NCBI GenBank assembly: GCA_900551615.1
Contig: URWN01000019.1
Coordinates: forward strand, 1 to 25,818
DNA length: 25,818 nt
Source: an uncultured Clostridium sp.
GTDB taxonomy: Bacteria; Bacillota; Clostridia; TANB77; CAG-508
Direction of reading: 5' to 3'
Made by a program: the position numbers and the translations under genes. Shown piece after piece: positions 17,407 through 24,771 of this stretch (the first letter of the stretch is position 1; each line of letters starts with the position of its first letter). The notes beneath the pieces were generated by a model. That model had not been told where the DNA came from. It made no database searches and saw only the letters and a list, made by a program, of their open reading frames with translations.

Positions 17407-18045
17407 ATGAAAATAGAAAAACTAACTGAAAACAAAATTAGAATTATATTGAAAAGAGAAGATTTTAAAGATAAAACTATAGATATTAATCAACTTTTTT
17501 TAACTACCCCTGAATCTCATCAATTATTTTTGGAGCTCCTAAATAGAGTTGAAAAAGAGGTTGATTTTGATACGACAGGTCATAAGTTATTAATTGAAGC
17601 TTCTAGTGAAAATGAGGATATTTTTATCTTTACAATTACAAAATACATAGAAACAGATATAAATGTTAAAAGTAAACATAAAAAAATTTTAACTATAAAG
17701 AAAACTTCTAACATATTTAATGCTTCTTCTTTAATATATAAATTTAATGAATTTGAAGATTTTTGTGAATTTTGTGATTTTGCTAATTCAAATGATAACA
17801 TAAATATTAAAAAATTGTATAAAAGTTCTATATTGTACTTATACAATAATACATATTTTCTAGTTATTGATGGAATAAATTTGACTAACCACTCATTGTT
17901 AGCTTTACATTCTAATTTATTAGAGTTTTCAATTTTGACAAAATATACTAAAAACTTTAAGTTTAAATTAAAAGAACATGGTAAAGTTATTATTAAAAAT
18001 AATGCTATAAATACTGGTATGAAATATTTTTCTTATAAATCTTAA
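17407..18045 (+). CDS. MecA-like adaptor protein (ClpC substrate adaptor)
   Basis: The 212-aa length matches Bacillus MecA (218 aa). The N-terminal domain (about 1-80) follows the MecA pattern: MKIEKLTENKIRIILKREDF, then TPESHQLFLELLNRVEKEVDF, then an 'EAS....IFIFTITK' strand. The C-terminal domain (about 100-212) includes LIYKFNEFEDFCEF and LYLYNNTYFLVID, which correspond to the ClpC-binding fold. MecA-type adaptors deliver substrates to the ClpC/ClpP protease; in Bacillus the targets are ComK and Spo0A~P, but targets here are unknown. The start has GGAGGT 7 bases upstream. It is a single-gene unit ending in its own terminator, on the strand opposite to its neighbours. Sequence similarity is moderate, so the family call is firmer than the name mecA. 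Confidence 0.8.
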   Translation: MKIEKLTENKIRIILKREDFKDKTIDINQLFLTTPESHQLFLELLNRVEKEVDFDTTGHKLLIEASSENEDIFIFTITKYIETDINVKSKHKKILTIKKTSNIFNASSLIYKFNEFEDFCEFCDFANSNDNINIKKLYKSSILYLYNNTYFLVIDGINLTNHSLLALHSNLLEFSILTKYTKNFKFKLKEHGKVIIKNNAINTGMKYFSYKS

Positions 18046-18080
18046 CATAATATATTATAAATTTTCTACAATATAAAAAG

Positions 18081-18120
18081 CGGGATTGGAGATTTATTTT
18101 CTCCATAATCCCGTTTTTTT
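18081..18120. terminator. Bidirectional terminator between the mecA-like gene and the M23 gene
   Basis: CGGGATT plus GGAG (18081-18091) pairs with CTCC and AATCCCG (18101-18113), with a two-base AT bulge. Seven T follow on the plus strand (18114-18120), and AAAAAG upstream gives a T-run for the minus strand. It serves both convergent genes, and the M23 stop codon overlaps its last bases. Confidence 0.9.
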
Positions 18121-19141
18121 AATATAAATAATTTTGTGGATTATATGCTATTCCGTTTACTCTTATTTCAAAATGTAAATGTGGCCCAGTTGAGTTTCCT
18201 GTTGACCCTACGGCTGCTATTGTTTGTCCTTGTGATACTTTTGCCCCAGCACTTAAATATAATTTACTACAATGGCCATAATATGTTTGAACTCCATTGC
18301 TGTGTGTTATAACCATTAAATTTCCATAAGAGCCTTTCCATCCTGCAAAAGTTACTGTTCCAGCTGCTGCTGCTTTTACAGGTGTTCCTGTTGATGTAGC
18401 AATGTCTAACCCTGTATGTGCTGAACTTCTTATTGAACTTCTTACTCCAAATCTGGAAGATATTATTCCTGAAACCGGTTTTGATAATGATATTCCTAAT
18501 GCTACTTTTGTTCCTGAAATTGTCATAGCTGTATTTACTGTTCCTGTTGACTTTCTACTTGATGTACTTTTTGTTGAAGCAACTGTTACTTTTGGTGTTT
18601 CAACTTTTTCTGGTTCTGAATATAAAGTTGAAACAGCATCATCTACATTGTCCATTACTTTTAATTCTGTATCATATTTTTCTGAAATTGTTATGTTGTC
18701 TATGTTTGCACTATTTTTTTCTTTTAATTGATTTACTATTTCTTCCGCTTCTGTAAAATATGGTGTATATACTTTTTCTTCTTGGTTGTCCAAAATCGCA
18801 TAATATCTGTAGTATGTTGTTCCTCCTGATTTTATTGTGTTAAATATGCTTTCATCGTTCGAAGCTACATCTCTCTTTAGTAAACATATTTTATATTGTG
18901 GTAAACTATCTATTTGAACAAATGCTGTATTTTGATTTTCACCTTTCTCTATGTATTCGTTTATTTGTGCTTGTAGTTTACTTTTGTTATCTGTATATCC
19001 TAACATTTGCCCATCTAAGCTTACGCTATAACTTATTTTATAAAATGATGCTACTATTGCTAATATAAATAAAAGAGAGACTGCTATTATTATTATTAAT
19101 TTCATTGATCTTCTAGTATGTATTAATACTTTTTTAAACAT
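18119..19141 (-). CDS. Membrane-anchored M23 family metallopeptidase
   Basis: This is a LytM-type zinc peptidase that should cut peptide cross-bridges in peptidoglycan outside the membrane. The 340-aa product has a basic N-terminus and one membrane helix (about 14-33). A middle domain (about 38-150) starts with YSVSLDGQMLGYTDNKSKL, and a Ser/Thr/Lys-rich linker (about 180-202) follows. The C-terminal M23 domain has H242-x3-D246 (HTGLDIA), H290 (YYGH) and H321-x-H323 (HLHFE), so all metal and catalytic residues are intact. The TM-plus-M23 layout also fits SpoIIQ-like sporulation proteins, and coat genes lie next door, but there is no direct proof of that role. AAGGAG precedes the ATG by 8 bases. 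Confidence 0.92.
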   Translation of the reverse strand: MFKKVLIHTRRSMKLIIIIAVSLLFILAIVASFYKISYSVSLDGQMLGYTDNKSKLQAQINEYIEKGENQNTAFVQIDSLPQYKICLLKRDVASNDESIFNTIKSGGTTYYRYYAILDNQEEKVYTPYFTEAEEIVNQLKEKNSANIDNITISEKYDTELKVMDNVDDAVSTLYSEPEKVETPKVTVASTKSTSSRKSTGTVNTAMTISGTKVALGISLSKPVSGIISSRFGVRSSIRSSAHTGLDIATSTGTPVKAAAAGTVTFAGWKGSYGNLMVITHSNGVQTYYGHCSKLYLSAGAKVSQGQTIAAVGSTGNSTGPHLHFEIRVNGIAYNPQNYLY

Positions 19142-19171
19142 TACAAATTCTCCTTATAATATTATGCCATC

Positions 19172-19200
19172 ATTTTATAATGTTTTTTGTTTTTTTGCAA
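19172..19200 (-). promoter_or_regulatory. Probable promoter of the M23 peptidase gene
   Basis: On the minus strand, TTGCAA (19200-19195) and TAAAAT (19177-19172) have a 17-base, A-rich spacer. The leader would be about 25 bases and contains AAGGAG. The match is good but the region is AT-rich, and a sporulation sigma factor is not excluded. Confidence 0.5.
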
Positions 19201-19314
19201 TAGCTTATTTTTATATTTTCCGTAAGTTTTGTCGTTTTTTTGTTGATATTTCTCTCGTTTTTTTATTTTTTCTAAAATTTATTATTTATATTTTTATTTG
19301 CTATAATTTGCAGT

Positions 19315-19361
19315 AAATACAATTAAATTTTAAAGTTTAATAACATATTTTAATTGTATTT
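19315..19361. repeat. 13-bp perfect inverted repeat with a 21-base loop
   Basis: AAATACAATTAAA (19315-19327) is the exact reverse complement of TTTAATTGTATTT (19349-19361). It is AT-only apart from one C:G pair, so as RNA it would be weak. As DNA it could be a protein site. It lies between the coat terminator and the M23 promoter. Confidence 0.4.
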
Positions 19362-19379
19362 TAGTGAAAATGCCAAAAT

Positions 19380-19424
19380 AAATCCCTAGTGCTAATATAT
19401 TAAAACTATTAACATTAAGGATTT
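19380..19424. terminator. Long hairpin terminator after the coat-protein genes
   Basis: In minus-strand RNA, 19424-19407 pairs with 19397-19380 over 18 positions with one mismatch and two G:U pairs, around a 9-base loop. It is followed by AUUUUGG. It lies about 50 bases after the coat stop at 19474. On the plus strand a stronger T-run (TTTAATTTTTT) follows, so it may work in both directions. Confidence 0.65.
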
Positions 19425-19473
19425 AATTTTTTCTCTTATTGAATTATATCTACTTTTTAAAAATATGAGTTTT

Positions 19474-19719
19474 TTATTGTTGTAATTCTGTTTTTACTGT
19501 TTCTACTTCTGTTTGTGATGCTTTTTGTGCTGGTTTATAGTATCCTTTTACTTGTGCTATTTTGAAAAGTTCATATTGAAAACTTTCATCATTATTTCTT
19601 ATTTGTTGAAATGTTTGTCTTAGTCCCATATTTTCTGATTCAGATATTGCTGTTTGATATGCTGTTAAATCTGATTTTACTCCTGATAAAATATCATTTA
19701 CCATTGTTTTTTCGTCCAT
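19474..19719 (-). CDS. CotF-family spore coat protein (81 aa)
   Basis: This small soluble helical protein has the CotF/ferritin-like pattern: MDEKTMVNDILSGVKSDLTAY, then AISESENMGLRQTFQQIRNN, then SFQYELFKIAQVKGYYKPAQ. The ending 'KGYYKPA' is typical of the family. Related proteins are found in the spore coat of Bacillus and Clostridia, and it implies that the organism makes or once made endospores. GAAGGAGG precedes the ATG. It follows the second coat-like gene by 14 bases, forming a two-gene unit. No catalytic residues are expected. Confidence 0.85.
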   Translation of the reverse strand: MDEKTMVNDILSGVKSDLTAYQTAISESENMGLRQTFQQIRNNDESFQYELFKIAQVKGYYKPAQKASQTEVETVKTELQQ

Positions 19720-19733
19720 GGTTTTACCTCCTT

Positions 19734-19922
19734 CTAATTATTTAAAAAAGACATTAATTTTTGTTTTGTGTTTAATGCGTCTTGAGCTGATTTTGTAAAT
19801 ATTTGTTTAATTTGAGGATCTACTGCTTGGTTTGAGTAAGTGTTTAACTTTTGGTATGCTGTTTCGTGTGCTCCTATTAAATGTCTTAAATGTTGTAATT
19901 CTAATTGATTTAAGTCTGCCAT
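19734..19922 (-). CDS. Small CotF-like coat-associated protein (62 aa)
   Basis: The start at ATG 19922 (MADLNQLELQHLRHLIGAHE) has AAAGGGTGAT upstream; an apparent GTG start nine bases earlier lies inside that site and is rejected. The protein is entirely helical, with an N-terminal 'LQHLRHLIGAHE' helix and a second helix 'DPQIKQIFTKSAQDALNTKQKLMSFL'. This is the split ferritin-like arrangement seen in short proteins that commonly accompany CotF genes in Clostridia. Together with its neighbour it may form one four-helix coat unit. That is inference from size and order. Confidence 0.75.
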   Translation of the reverse strand: MADLNQLELQHLRHLIGAHETAYQKLNTYSNQAVDPQIKQIFTKSAQDALNTKQKLMSFLNN

Positions 19923-20011
19923 TTTTATCACCCTTTCTATACTTTTTATAATTTAGTATTTCCTCTATTTTTAAAATTATACATGTATGAAATATTTTCA
20001 AAAATTTAAAA

Positions 20012-20047
20012 TTAATGACTATGATTTTTTTCTATATATTTTTGCAT
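20012..20047 (-). CDS. Possible 11-codon leader ORF
   Basis: ATG at 20047 reads MQKYIEKNHSH and then TAA. AAGGAGGG (20065-20058) lies 10 bases upstream, a stronger ribosome site than most genes here have, but it is buried in the 3' arm of the hairpin at 20054-20097. It could be a leader peptide or sorf between pcrA and the coat genes. It could also be chance, since purine-rich stems are common in terminators. Confidence 0.25.
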   Translation of the reverse strand: MQKYIEKNHSH

Positions 20048-20053
20048 ATAAAA

Positions 20054-20097
20054 TGAACCCTCCTTATTAAATTTTTTTGTCTAATAAGAAAGGCTCA
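20054..20097 (-). terminator. Hairpin after pcrA, probably its terminator
   Basis: In minus-strand RNA, UGAGCCUUUCUUAUUA (20097-20082) pairs with UAAUAAGGAGGGUUCA (20069-20054) over 16 continuous pairs, including three G:U, around a 12-base loop. UUUUAUAU follows. The G:U pairs show that the minus-strand RNA is the relevant one. It begins about 30 bases after the pcrA stop. Its 3' arm includes a strong AAGGAGGG, so a second role in hiding that site is possible. Confidence 0.65.
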
Positions 20098-20126
20098 CCT
20101 CATGGTAGTTCTTCAATCCCACTTTT

Positions 20127-22442
20127 TTATATTATTTCTAAATTAGCAAATTTTGCCATTAGTCGTTTATGTCCAACTTTATCAAAGTTTATGTCTACTT
20201 TTAAATCATCACCTTCGGGCTCTACATTGCTGATTATACCCTCTCCAAATTTTTTGTGATATATTTTTACTCCTGCTTTGTATTTAGACAAATCTACATT
20301 TGTTCCTGCAGCTTTTTTAGTTAGATTGTTTAGGAAGCTTTCTGCCGTTCTAAACATAAATCCATTATTATTTGAGTTACTACTTGCTGCTGCAACTGAC
20401 GGTTCTTGTTTATCAATTTTGTATGTTTTTATATTTCCATTGTCTTTACTTCCATATGTCCAACTATATTTTGAATCTCCAAATAGATTATTGCTTTCTT
20501 GTTTTTCTCCTAATGCTTTATCATATCCATCTAATAAATCACTTGGTATTTCTCTTAAGAATCTTGATACTTGGTTACAACTTGTTGATCCAAATATTGT
20601 ACGTTGTTTACTACATGTTAAAAATAAGTATTCTTTTGCTCTTGTTATTCCTACATAGCATAAACGTCTTTCTTCTTCTAGTTCTTTTGGCTCTCCTATA
20701 GATTTATAGCCTGGGAATATTCCTTCTTCCATTCCTACTAAAAATACTACTGGAAATTCTAGTCCTTTTGCACTATGTAGTGTCATTAGTGTTACTGTTT
20801 CTTCTGTTTCCTCCATGTTGTCTATATCACTTGATAATGTTATTCCTTCTAAGAAATCACTTAATTTGTTATCTGCTGATTCGTCTTCAAATTCAATTGC
20901 TACTGTTAAAAATTCGTCTAAGTTCTCTATTCTATTTTCTGCTTCTATTGTATTTTCATTTTCTAGGGCTTGTGTATATCCTGATTTTTTAAGTGTTTCT
21001 TTTATCAAGTCTGATATTTTTATGTCATCTTTTTTTGTTCTTAGTTCTTCTATTGCATTTACAAATTCTCTTGAATTTAAAAATACTCTGTTTAATCCAT
21101 ATTGTTCTGCATTTTTGATAATTTCATACATTGGAACTCCTGTGTTGTTTGATAGTTCTTCTATTTTATCTAGGCTTGTTTTTCCTATTCCTCTTTTAGG
21201 TTCATTTATTATTCTTTTTAAGCTTAAGTTATCTGATGGATTTTGTATTAATCTTAAATATGAAATTATGTCTTTTATTTCTTTTCTTTCATAGAATTTT
21301 AGTCCACCTATAATTTTGTATGGTATACTTTCTCTTCTTAATATTTCCTCTATTGCTCTTGATTGAGTATTCATTCTATATAAAATTGCAAAGTCTGAGT
21401 ATTTGTAATATTCTTCTCTTCTTAAATGCTCTATTTGTTGTGCTATGTATGTTCCTTCATCATATTCATTACTTGCTGAATATACTGTTGGTAATTTGCC
21501 TACTTCATTTTCTGTCCATAATTCTTTTTTATATGTAACTTCGTTGTTTTTGATTACTGCATTTGCTGCCTTTAGTATGTTCCCTGTACATCTGTAGTTT
21601 TGTTCTAGTTTTATTATCTTTGTTCCTGGAAAGTCTCTTTCAAAGTTTAATATATTTGAAATATCTGCTCCCCTAAAGCTGTATATACCTTGGTCATTGT
21701 CTCCAACAACTGTTATGTTTCCATTTTTTGATGCTAGTAGTGTAACTAATGTAAATTGTGCCTTGTTTGTATCTTGATATTCGTCTACTAATACATATTT
21801 GAATTTGTCTGAATAATATTCTAGAATATCTGGATTTTCCATTAAAATTTTTATTGTATAGTTTATGATGTCATCAAAATCTATAGCATTATTTTCTTTT
21901 AATCTTTTTTGGTACATTTCATATACTAATGCTATTTTTTCTTTTCTGAAGTCTCCATTTGCTCTTACTGTATATTGCTCTGGCTCTAACATTTCATTTT
22001 TGGCATTACTTATTTCTGATAAAACACTTCTGTCCGTAAACATTTTGTCATCTAATCCTATTGCTTTTATACATGTTTTTACTAGTGTTCTTTGGTCACT
22101 TGTGTCAAAAATAATAAATGATGAGTCAAATCCTATTCTGTCTATAAATCTTCTTAATATTCGTACACATATTGAGTGAAATGTTCCCATCCATATGTCT
22201 GCAGCTACGTCCCCTACCAAGTTTTCTATTCTTTCTTTCATTTCATTTGCAGCTTTGTTTGTGAATGTTATAGCTAGTATGTTCCATGGTTTTACTTGTT
22301 TTTCTCCTATTAAGTATGCTATTTTGTGTGTTAGCACTTTTGTTTTTCCACTTCCTGCTCCTGCTATTACCAAGCATGGTCCTTCTGTTGTTACTACTGC
22401 TTCATATTGTTTATCATTTAATCCTTTTAATATATCTTGCAT
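20127..22442 (-). CDS. pcrA: ATP-dependent DNA helicase PcrA (UvrD/Rep family)
   Basis: PcrA is a 3'-5' superfamily 1A helicase used in nucleotide excision repair, plasmid rolling-circle replication and removal of RecA and stalled transcription complexes. The 771-aa length is normal for the family. Motifs run in order: Walker A GAGSGKT (28-34), motif Ia around AITFTNKAA (57-65), motif II DEYQ (220-223), motif III GDNDQGIYSFRGA (247-259), motif IV QNYR (281-284), motif V TLHSAKGLEFPVVFLV (554-569) and motif VI YVGITRAKE (596-604). A disordered Ser/Asn-rich linker (about 650-700) precedes the C-terminal Tudor-like RNA polymerase-binding segment (about 722-771, VKIYHKKFGEGII). TAGGAGAG precedes the ATG, and the gene has its own strong promoter. 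Confidence 0.96.
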   Translation of the reverse strand: MQDILKGLNDKQYEAVVTTEGPCLVIAGAGSGKTKVLTHKIAYLIGEKQVKPWNILAITFTNKAANEMKERIENLVGDVAADIWMGTFHSICVRILRRFIDRIGFDSSFIIFDTSDQRTLVKTCIKAIGLDDKMFTDRSVLSEISNAKNEMLEPEQYTVRANGDFRKEKIALVYEMYQKRLKENNAIDFDDIINYTIKILMENPDILEYYSDKFKYVLVDEYQDTNKAQFTLVTLLASKNGNITVVGDNDQGIYSFRGADISNILNFERDFPGTKIIKLEQNYRCTGNILKAANAVIKNNEVTYKKELWTENEVGKLPTVYSASNEYDEGTYIAQQIEHLRREEYYKYSDFAILYRMNTQSRAIEEILRRESIPYKIIGGLKFYERKEIKDIISYLRLIQNPSDNLSLKRIINEPKRGIGKTSLDKIEELSNNTGVPMYEIIKNAEQYGLNRVFLNSREFVNAIEELRTKKDDIKISDLIKETLKKSGYTQALENENTIEAENRIENLDEFLTVAIEFEDESADNKLSDFLEGITLSSDIDNMEETEETVTLMTLHSAKGLEFPVVFLVGMEEGIFPGYKSIGEPKELEEERRLCYVGITRAKEYLFLTCSKQRTIFGSTSCNQVSRFLREIPSDLLDGYDKALGEKQESNNLFGDSKYSWTYGSKDNGNIKTYKIDKQEPSVAAASSNSNNNGFMFRTAESFLNNLTKKAAGTNVDLSKYKAGVKIYHKKFGEGIISNVEPEGDDLKVDINFDKVGHKRLMAKFANLEII

Positions 22443-22466
22443 TTTTTCTCTCCTATTTTTTGTCCA

Positions 22467-22495
22467 ATTATATAATTTTAAGTATTAAAAGTCAA
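22467..22495 (-). promoter_or_regulatory. Strong sigma-A promoter of pcrA
   Basis: On the minus strand, TTGACT (22495-22490) and a perfect TATAAT (22472-22467) are separated by 17 bases. The leader to the ATG at 22442 is short, about 18-20 bases, and contains AGGAGAG. Confidence 0.8.
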
Positions 22496-22580
22496 TAGAT
22501 TTTCAAAGTTTTTTCAAACATCTTTTCGCACTTTTTTTTTAAATTTCATATAGCAAATTTGGGCAAAAAAACTCAAAAAA

Positions 22581-22612
22581 TGAGACAAATTAGGAGTGCC
22601 CCTATTGTCTCA
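22581..22612 (-). terminator. Intrinsic terminator of the ZIP transporter gene
   Basis: On the minus strand, TGAGACAA plus TAGG pairs with CCTA and TTGTCTCA (12 pairs, with a small AT bulge), then TTTTTTGAGTTTTTTT follows. The TGA stop codon of the ZIP gene forms the first bases of the stem. This compact overlap ensures that termination is tied to the end of translation. Confidence 0.9.
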
Positions 22613-23353
22613 CAATTGAGTTGCAAAAATTCCTATTATAAAACCTATCATATTTCCTATAGCTGACATTCTGCCTTTATATAATTTGTTTGATTCTGGT
22701 ATTAGTTCGCCTGAGACAATATATAGCATAGCTCCTGCTGCAAAACTTAGGCATATTGCAATGACTGCTTGGGATATTGAGCCTACTATTGCTCCGAAAA
22801 ATGCTCCTATTCCTGTTGTTATGCCTGATAGTATTACATAGAAAATTACTTTTGTTTTTGACATGCCTCCATTTTTCATTGGTACTGCCATTGATATTCC
22901 TTCTGGTATATCATGTAGGCATATTGCTATTGCCAAGCCCAGTCCCAAACGCATTGATGCTTCAAATCCTGAGCCTATTGCTAATCCTTCTGGGAAGTTG
23001 TGAATTGCTAATCCTATTGAAACTATTATTCCTGTTTTTAGCAAGTCATTTGTATTAGAATATTTTTGTTGATTTTGGCTGAATTTTTTTTGTACTATTA
23101 CGTCACAAAATATCATTGATATTATTCCTATTAGTATTCCAAATACTATTCCATATATACTACTAATACCTAAGGCTTCTGGTATTAAATCAAAACATAT
23201 TACTGACATCATCAGTCCTGATGCAAATGATAGTATAAAGCTTAGAAATTTGTTTGAGTTTTTTTTGATTACTATTCCTAGTATTCCTCCTATTGTTGTT
23301 CCAAATGTACCAAAAAATAAACCTAGTAATGTTGTTTTTAAGATTTCGTTCAC
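22610..23353 (-). CDS. ZIP family metal transporter (probable zinc uptake)
   Basis: The 247-aa integral membrane protein has about eight membrane segments. It has the two ZIP metal-site motifs, H118-N-F-P-E122 (HNFPEG) in TM4 and H147-D-I-P-E151 (HDIPEG) in TM5, as in ZupT and the GufA subgroup. These residues form the binuclear metal centre. The family moves zinc and sometimes iron or manganese into the cytoplasm. The loop between TM3 and TM4 (about 90-105) is short and lacks a His-rich cluster. The start is GTG at 23353 with AAGGAGTG upstream. It appears to be a single-gene unit closed by a strong terminator. I saw no clear Zur or Fur box. Confidence 0.92.
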   Translation of the reverse strand: MNEILKTTLLGLFFGTFGTTIGGILGIVIKKNSNKFLSFILSFASGLMMSVICFDLIPEALGISSIYGIVFGILIGIISMIFCDVIVQKKFSQNQQKYSNTNDLLKTGIIVSIGLAIHNFPEGLAIGSGFEASMRLGLGLAIAICLHDIPEGISMAVPMKNGGMSKTKVIFYVILSGITTGIGAFFGAIVGSISQAVIAICLSFAAGAMLYIVSGELIPESNKLYKGRMSAIGNMIGFIIGIFATQL

Positions 23354-23434
23354 TAAAAAAACACTCCTTATAATAACTTTATACTATTTTATTTTAAATA
23401 TATAAAATTATTACAAGTGTGTTTTTTTAATAAT

Positions 23435-24496
23435 TTATTCTTCTTCACCTTTTAATCTTTCTGCTCTATCAGCTGCAATTAGATTATCAACCATTTCGTC
23501 AATATCACCATTTAAGAAATTTTCCATTTGATAAATACTCATACCAATTCTATGGTCTGTAATTCTACCTTGAGGGTAGTTATATGTTCTAATTTTTTCA
23601 CTTCTATCACCAGAACCTACTTGAGATTTTCTTGCACTTGATATTTCATTATCTTGTTTTTGTTTTTCCATCTCATATAATTTTGTTCTAAGCATTCTCA
23701 TAGCATTGTCTCTATTTTGGAATTGAGATCTTTCTGTTTGGCATTCTACTACTATTCCTGTTGGTTCATGGATAAGTCTTACGGCTGATGATGTTTTGTT
23801 AATATGTTGTCCTCCAGCTCCTGATGAACGGAAAACTTCCATTTTTATATCTGCTGGATTTATTTCAATTTCTACATCTTCTACAACTGGAAGAACTGCA
23901 ACTGTTGCTGTTGATGTATGAATTCTACCACTACTTTCTGTATCTGGAACTCTTTGTACTCTGTGAACTCCACTTTCAAATTTAAGTCTACTATATACAC
24001 CTTTTCCTGTAACCATGAATGTTATTTCTTTGTATCCACCTAGTCCTGTTTCGTTTTCATTTAAAACTTCCATTTTCCAATGTTTTCTTTCTGCATACAT
24101 TGTATACATTCTAAATAATGTTCCTGCAAATAGTGCTGCTTCTTCTCCACCTGCTCCTGCTCTAATTTCACATATAATATTTTTATCATCATCTGGATCT
24201 TTTGGGATTAGCAAAAATTTTAATTCTTCTTCTAATTTTGGTAATTTTTCTTTATTATCATAATATTCCATTTCTGCTAATTCTTTAAGTTCTTTGTCTT
24301 CCATCATTTCTTTTGCTTCATCCATTGCTTGTTTTGCTTTTTTATATTCCCTGAATTTTAATACTATATCTTCTATACTTGCGTGCTCTTTCATTAGTTT
24401 TTGCCATTCTGATTGATTTGATATTACTTCTGGGTCACTTATCATTTTTGTTAATTCTTCATATCTTTTTTCTACTGCTTCTAATTTTTCAAACAT
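23435..24496 (-). CDS. prfA: Peptide chain release factor 1
   Basis: RF1 recognises UAA and UAG stop codons and triggers release of the finished protein on the ribosome. The 353-aa product has the GGQ motif at 228-230 (SSGAGGQHINKTSSAVRL), whose Gln is methylated by PrmC in bacteria. The codon-recognition tripeptide is PDT (184-186) within RVPDTESSGRIHTS, the class of PxT motifs specific to RF1 rather than RF2. The start at 24496 (MFEKLEAVEKRYEEL) has AAAGGAGAAT at the right distance. A longer frame to 24538 adds 14 unconserved residues (MTMNGAKCSERRIF) that span the ribosome site. prmC is not adjacent here. Confidence 0.97.
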   Translation of the reverse strand: MFEKLEAVEKRYEELTKMISDPEVISNQSEWQKLMKEHASIEDIVLKFREYKKAKQAMDEAKEMMEDKELKELAEMEYYDNKEKLPKLEEELKFLLIPKDPDDDKNIICEIRAGAGGEEAALFAGTLFRMYTMYAERKHWKMEVLNENETGLGGYKEITFMVTGKGVYSRLKFESGVHRVQRVPDTESSGRIHTSTATVAVLPVVEDVEIEINPADIKMEVFRSSGAGGQHINKTSSAVRLIHEPTGIVVECQTERSQFQNRDNAMRMLRTKLYEMEKQKQDNEISSARKSQVGSGDRSEKIRTYNYPQGRITDHRIGMSIYQMENFLNGDIDEMVDNLIAADRAERLKGEEE

Positions 24497-24583
24497 AAAT
24501 ATTCTCCTTTCACTGCACTTCGCTCCGTTCATCGTCATCCAAAATTTTTTGAATTTTGTTTGCCAATTTTATATACTTTTGGT

Positions 24584-24612
24584 ATTATACTACAATATTA
24601 TAAATTTTACAA
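24584..24612 (-). promoter_or_regulatory. Sigma-A promoter of prfA
   Basis: On the minus strand, TTGTAA (24612-24607) and a perfect TATAAT (24589-24584) have a 17-base spacer. The leader is about 80 bases and includes an unusual GC-rich patch at about 24505-24535. Confidence 0.7.
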
Positions 24613-24707
24613 GAAATTCTTTTAACATTTAAAATTGTCCATAGTTAAATATCAAAAAATCAAAATTTTAAATATTATATACAAGTTTTTAAAATATTAC
24701 ACTAATA

Positions 24708-24736
24708 TTTACAAATTCAATTTTGCATGTTATAAT
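24708..24736 (+). promoter_or_regulatory. Sigma-A promoter of the 105-aa gene
   Basis: TTTACA (24708-24713) and a perfect TATAAT (24731-24736) are spaced by 17 bases, and the -10 carries TG at the extended position (TGTTATAAT). The predicted start near 24743 leaves a leader of about 29 bases with AGAGGAGG. Confidence 0.75.
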
Positions 24737-24771
24737 CTATTACAATATTGTGGCACAGAGGAGGATTCATT

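Larger units (their letters stand above)
19142..19473. other. 332-base intergenic region between the coat genes and the M23 gene
   Basis: No gene is seen. It contains the M23 promoter (19172-19200), a 13-bp AT-only inverted repeat (19315-19327 with 19349-19361) and the coat-gene terminator (19380-19424). The stretch 19201-19310 is pyrimidine-rich on the plus strand and otherwise featureless. Confidence 0.7.

Noticed and set aside
23390..23434. Terminator after prfA
   Set aside because: AAATTATTA can pair with TAATAATTT but the stem is AU-only and no T-run follows on the minus strand, so support is too weak.
24497..24538. Longer start of prfA at 24538
   Set aside because: The extra 14 residues are not RF1-like and span the AAAGGAGAAT site that serves the ATG at 24496.
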